Of a stretch of 64,000 nucleotides of DNA, positions 61,522 to 64,000 are shown piece by piece. The notes under the pieces were generated by a model that had not been told where the DNA came from, did not search any database, and saw only the letters and a program-made list of their open reading frames with translations. The stretch is taken from positions 232,670-296,669 of the forward strand of contig NZ_QGTQ01000002.1 of assembly GCF_003182255.1 (NCBI RefSeq), written 5' to 3'. The translations under genes and the position numbers were made by a program. Numbering within the stretch: position 1 is the stretch's first letter; each line of letters starts with the position of its first letter. Origin of the DNA: Paenibacillus cellulosilyticus (lineage in GTDB: Bacteria; Bacillota; Bacilli; Paenibacillales; Paenibacillaceae).

Positions 61522-63999
61522 TCAGAATAGAAAATCAACGTCCAGCTCTTTCATACCCTCCGTCGTCTGTTGTTCATGCGCTCTTGTAAAAAGGGCGTCG
61601 CCTATCGTCCTGTTCGGATAATCGATAACGGCCATCAGGAGATCTTCATAGTCGGACAATAGCTGCCGCATCGTCTCCGGACGGTAAAGATCCGTGCTGA
61701 ATTTCAGATTCAATTGCAGTTGACCGGATTTGTCTATCGCCTCCAGAGTCATGTCATAGGAGACGGATGCATCGTCCAATACAATCGGCGTTACCATCAT
61801 GTCCGACATCGCGATCTCGCTTTTGCCGACGTTCTGATAGATGAACACGTTGTTTAACAGCTTTCTGTCTGTACCGGCCTGTAGACTCGCCGCCAGTTCG
61901 TCGAATGGATAATTCTGATGCCTGAACGCCTCAAGCAAGGTCGTTTTCACCTGCTCCGAATATTCCTTTAGCGTCAAATGACGTTTGGGCAGCGTTCGAA
62001 TAGGGAGCATGTTGATGAACATGCCAACGATCTCTTCGAATGGTGTGCCGGGTCGACCGGCGACGGGCGTTCCCGTTACGACGTCTTCTCGATAAGAATA
62101 TTGGGCCAATACGAGCTGATAAGCGGTCATCATGAGCATGAACGGCGTAGTGGAAGTGCTCTTCGTATACTGAAACAGCTTTTGCCTGCTTTGATCGTTA
62201 AGCACAGCCGTCACAGTCATGCCTGCTCCAGATAAAGGCCCCTGCCGAACAAAATCAACAGGCATTGTCTGTTCAGGCACGCCGTCCCGATACATATCCA
62301 GCCAATAATGCTTGTCCGCCTCACACTGGTTGGACTTCATATAGGTCTGCTGCCATGACGCAAACATTTTGTAGCTCGCAGATGGAGGCAGTACCTGTAT
62401 CCCTTCATACAATTGCATAAAGTCACGCACTAAGATGTCCATCGAAACGCCATCGGTCAGCACATGATGCATATCGAACGCCAACGCACATCGATCATCC
62501 GTTATTCGAATGACTGCCACGCGTATCAGCGGAAGCTCATCAAGGCGGAACGGTCTGCGCCAGCGAAGAATCGTTGGTACGATATCGCTCTCCGTGCATG
62601 CCAATCGCTCGATCGGCAGGTCTGCGCTATCCGAGATGAATTGGCGAAGCTCACCGTCCACAACTTTGATTGTTGTGCGCAAAGCTTCATGCAGCTGCAG
62701 CAATCCATGCAAGACCAACTTCAGCTTCTCCAGATCTAGCTGCCCATGAATGGAAATCGCACGGGTTACATTGTAGGCCAAACTGTCGGGATACACCCTT
62801 TGATAAGTAAACATCTGCCTTTGGGCAGTCGATACGGGATAGCCGCTCGACGCCAATTGGTTATCCTCGGTTTGCTCAGCGGACTCCGCGGCAGGAATAC
62901 TTGTCCGGTCGGAAACATAGCCCGCCAAGTCGTTTATGGTCAAATAGTTGAAAAGCTCGGCCACACCGATCTCTACACCAAATTGACGATAAATAAGATT
63001 GACGATCTTAACTCCAATAATGGAGTCGCCGCCCAGTTCGAAGAAATTATCGTAAATATCGATGTTCTCAAAGCCAAGCAGCCTGCCCCATATGTCGCCG
63101 AGTTGTTTCTCTGCCGGCGAGTACTGTCCCGAATTTCTACCGGTAAGAACGATGTCTCCGGCGACCGTCGAATTTAGGGCAGTCGGTTTTTTCATTTTCG
63201 ATTTCTTCTGTTCCAAGCGTCCCTTGATTTTGTCCGACAGCTGAAAATGGAACTTCTCGATCAGCGTGATCATTTTGCTCTCATATTGAATCTCGCCGAT
63301 CAGGACGTTGGAGATGTCGCGATGGAACGCATCATCAAACCCTTCGATCGCGTTCTTTGTCGACATCGATTTGAACAAGGTGTCTACCGTAAAGTTATGC
63401 TTCACGGACATTCCCGTTTCGCGCCATGTGGACCAATTGATAGCCAAGGTCCGCTCGCCGCGATTGCTGCGGCTTTGCGCGAAAGCATCCAAGTACGCGT
63501 TCGCCGCGATGTAATCGCCTTGGCCCGGTGCGCTGAGAACCGTCGCGATCGAAGAGAACAGCACGAAGAAGTCAAGCCTTTCGTTCCGTGTCAATTCGCC
63601 CAGTATCCATGTGCCATGCACCTTCGGCGAGAACACCGCTTGGAAATCCTCCGCCTTGCGATTGGTGATCAGCTCCGCACCGCCGACACCGGCTCCATGG
63701 ATTACGCCATGGATTGCTCCATGCCTTGCCTGGATCTCTCCTATCACCTCGCGCATCCGCGGCAGATCCGCCACATCCGCGCTGAAGCAGTCCACCTGCG
63801 CTCCCAACTCTTCGATCTGCCGAATAGCCTCGATCTTGCGGCACGCTTCCACGTCTTCGCCGCTTTCCATTAAGCCTGCCCACTCCCGGCGATCCGGCAT
63901 CGGTGTCCGGTTGATCATCATGAGACGCACCTTCTGCCGGGCCGCCAAATACTTCGCGACCTCCAGCCCGATGCCCCCTAGTCCGCCTGTCACGACGTA
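61522..63999 (-). CDS. PKS/NRPS hybrid protein, C-terminal part: KR - ACP - C (5' end outside window)
   Basis: The frame is open through the right window edge, so upstream modules are missing. The visible part starts inside a ketoreductase (TGGLGGIG NADPH site; catalytic Tyr in GQGDYIAANAYLDAF; no LDD motif of B-type ketoreductases). A carrier domain follows with ELGGDSIIG, then a complete condensation domain with MHHVLTDGVS (HHxxxDG motif) that ends the protein. It lacks a thioesterase. The terminal C domain could join the polyketide to glycine on the NRPS encoded downstream, whose own N-terminus has only a partial C domain. No acyltransferase is visible here, consistent with the trans-acting enzyme at 56.8 kb. 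Confidence 0.93.
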   Translation of the reverse strand, partial: YVVTGGLGGIGLEVAKYLAARQKVRLMMINRTPMPDRREWAGLMESGEDVEACRKIEAIRQIEELGAQVDCFSADVADLPRMREVIGEIQARHGAIHGVIHGAGVGGAELITNRKAEDFQAVFSPKVHGTWILGELTRNERLDFFVLFSSIATVLSAPGQGDYIAANAYLDAFAQSRSNRGERTLAINWSTWRETGMSVKHNFTVDTLFKSMSTKNAIEGFDDAFHRDISNVLIGEIQYESKMITLIEKFHFQLSDKIKGRLEQKKSKMKKPTALNSTVAGDIVLTGRNSGQYSPAEKQLGDIWGRLLGFENIDIYDNFFELGGDSIIGVKIVNLIYRQFGVEIGVAELFNYLTINDLAGYVSDRTSIPAAESAEQTEDNQLASSGYPVSTAQRQMFTYQRVYPDSLAYNVTRAISIHGQLDLEKLKLVLHGLLQLHEALRTTIKVVDGELRQFISDSADLPIERLACTESDIVPTILRWRRPFRLDELPLIRVAVIRITDDRCALAFDMHHVLTDGVSMDILVRDFMQLYEGIQVLPPSASYKMFASWQQTYMKSNQCEADKHYWLDMYRDGVPEQTMPVDFVRQGPLSGAGMTVTAVLNDQSRQKLFQYTKSTSTTPFMLMMTAYQLVLAQYSYREDVVTGTPVAGRPGTPFEEIVGMFINMLPIRTLPKRHLTLKEYSEQVKTTLLEAFRHQNYPFDELAASLQAGTDRKLLNNVFIYQNVGKSEIAMSDMMVTPIVLDDASVSYDMTLEAIDKSGQLQLNLKFSTDLYRPETMRQLLSDYEDLLMAVIDYPNRTIGDALFTRAHEQQTTEGMKELDVDFLF

Positions 64000-64000
64000 T

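Overview
The window looks like chromosomal DNA of a spore-forming, polysaccharide-degrading Firmicute, most likely Paenibacillus or a close relative. The evidence is a GerA-type spore germination operon, three YesM/YesN-type two-component systems each beside an ABC sugar importer, large secreted glycoside hydrolases (one ending in a FIMAH-type domain), Shine-Dalgarno sites of the AGGAGG type, and an NRPS/PKS cluster with an Sfp-type activator. No rRNA, tRNA, insertion sequence or CRISPR array was seen.

Layout. 1-4.9 kb: end of an unidentified gene, then a leftward germination operon gerKA-gerKB-gerKC plus a small CLC_0170-like membrane protein. 5-12.6 kb: two secreted GH43 enzymes resembling subfamily 24 exo-beta-1,3-galactanases, flanking a divergent MFS exporter / LysR pair. 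12.8-14.3 kb: SulP anion transporter. 14.7-23.1 kb: a family-1 sugar importer (binding protein and two permeases) convergent with a response regulator, sensor kinase and second binding protein. 23.2-34.8 kb: a rhamnose/AI-2-type importer, a second sensor set (binding protein, kinase, regulator) and a GH42 beta-galactosidase. 35.0-43.5 kb: a third kinase/regulator pair divergent from an importer and a GH43 beta-xylosidase (XynB). 43.6-46.1 kb: a WGxxGxxG-type secreted protein, a DUF2231 membrane protein and a BlaI/M56 repressor-protease pair. 46.2-64.0 kb: a biosynthetic cluster entering from the right edge.

The biosynthetic cluster has one leftward operon: a PKS/NRPS protein (KR-ACP-C, cut by the window edge), 3-hydroxyacyl-CoA dehydrogenase, ACP, acyl-CoA dehydrogenase, FkbH-like protein, trans-acyltransferase, NRPS (partial C-A-PCP-extra domain) and an Sfp-type phosphopantetheinyl transferase. 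The four enzymes in the middle are the set that makes hydroxymalonyl-ACP (or methoxymalonyl-ACP if a methyltransferase is present; none is in the window). A tetR-ABC-ABC operon with an operator over its promoter follows, then a stand-alone relative of the NRPS C-terminal domain, and a GNAT acetyltransferase that could give self-resistance. The extra NRPS domain, with a Cys and His suggestive of a BtrH/C39-like fold, and its AT-rich stand-alone relative are the least explained parts of the window.

Two further themes stand out. First, in two of the three sugar regulons the kinase operon carries its own lipoprotein binding protein, of the same family as the binding protein of the adjacent importer. 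Second, the BlaI promoter and the DUF2231 leader share a ten-base half-site, suggesting a BlaI regulon with no beta-lactamase in it.
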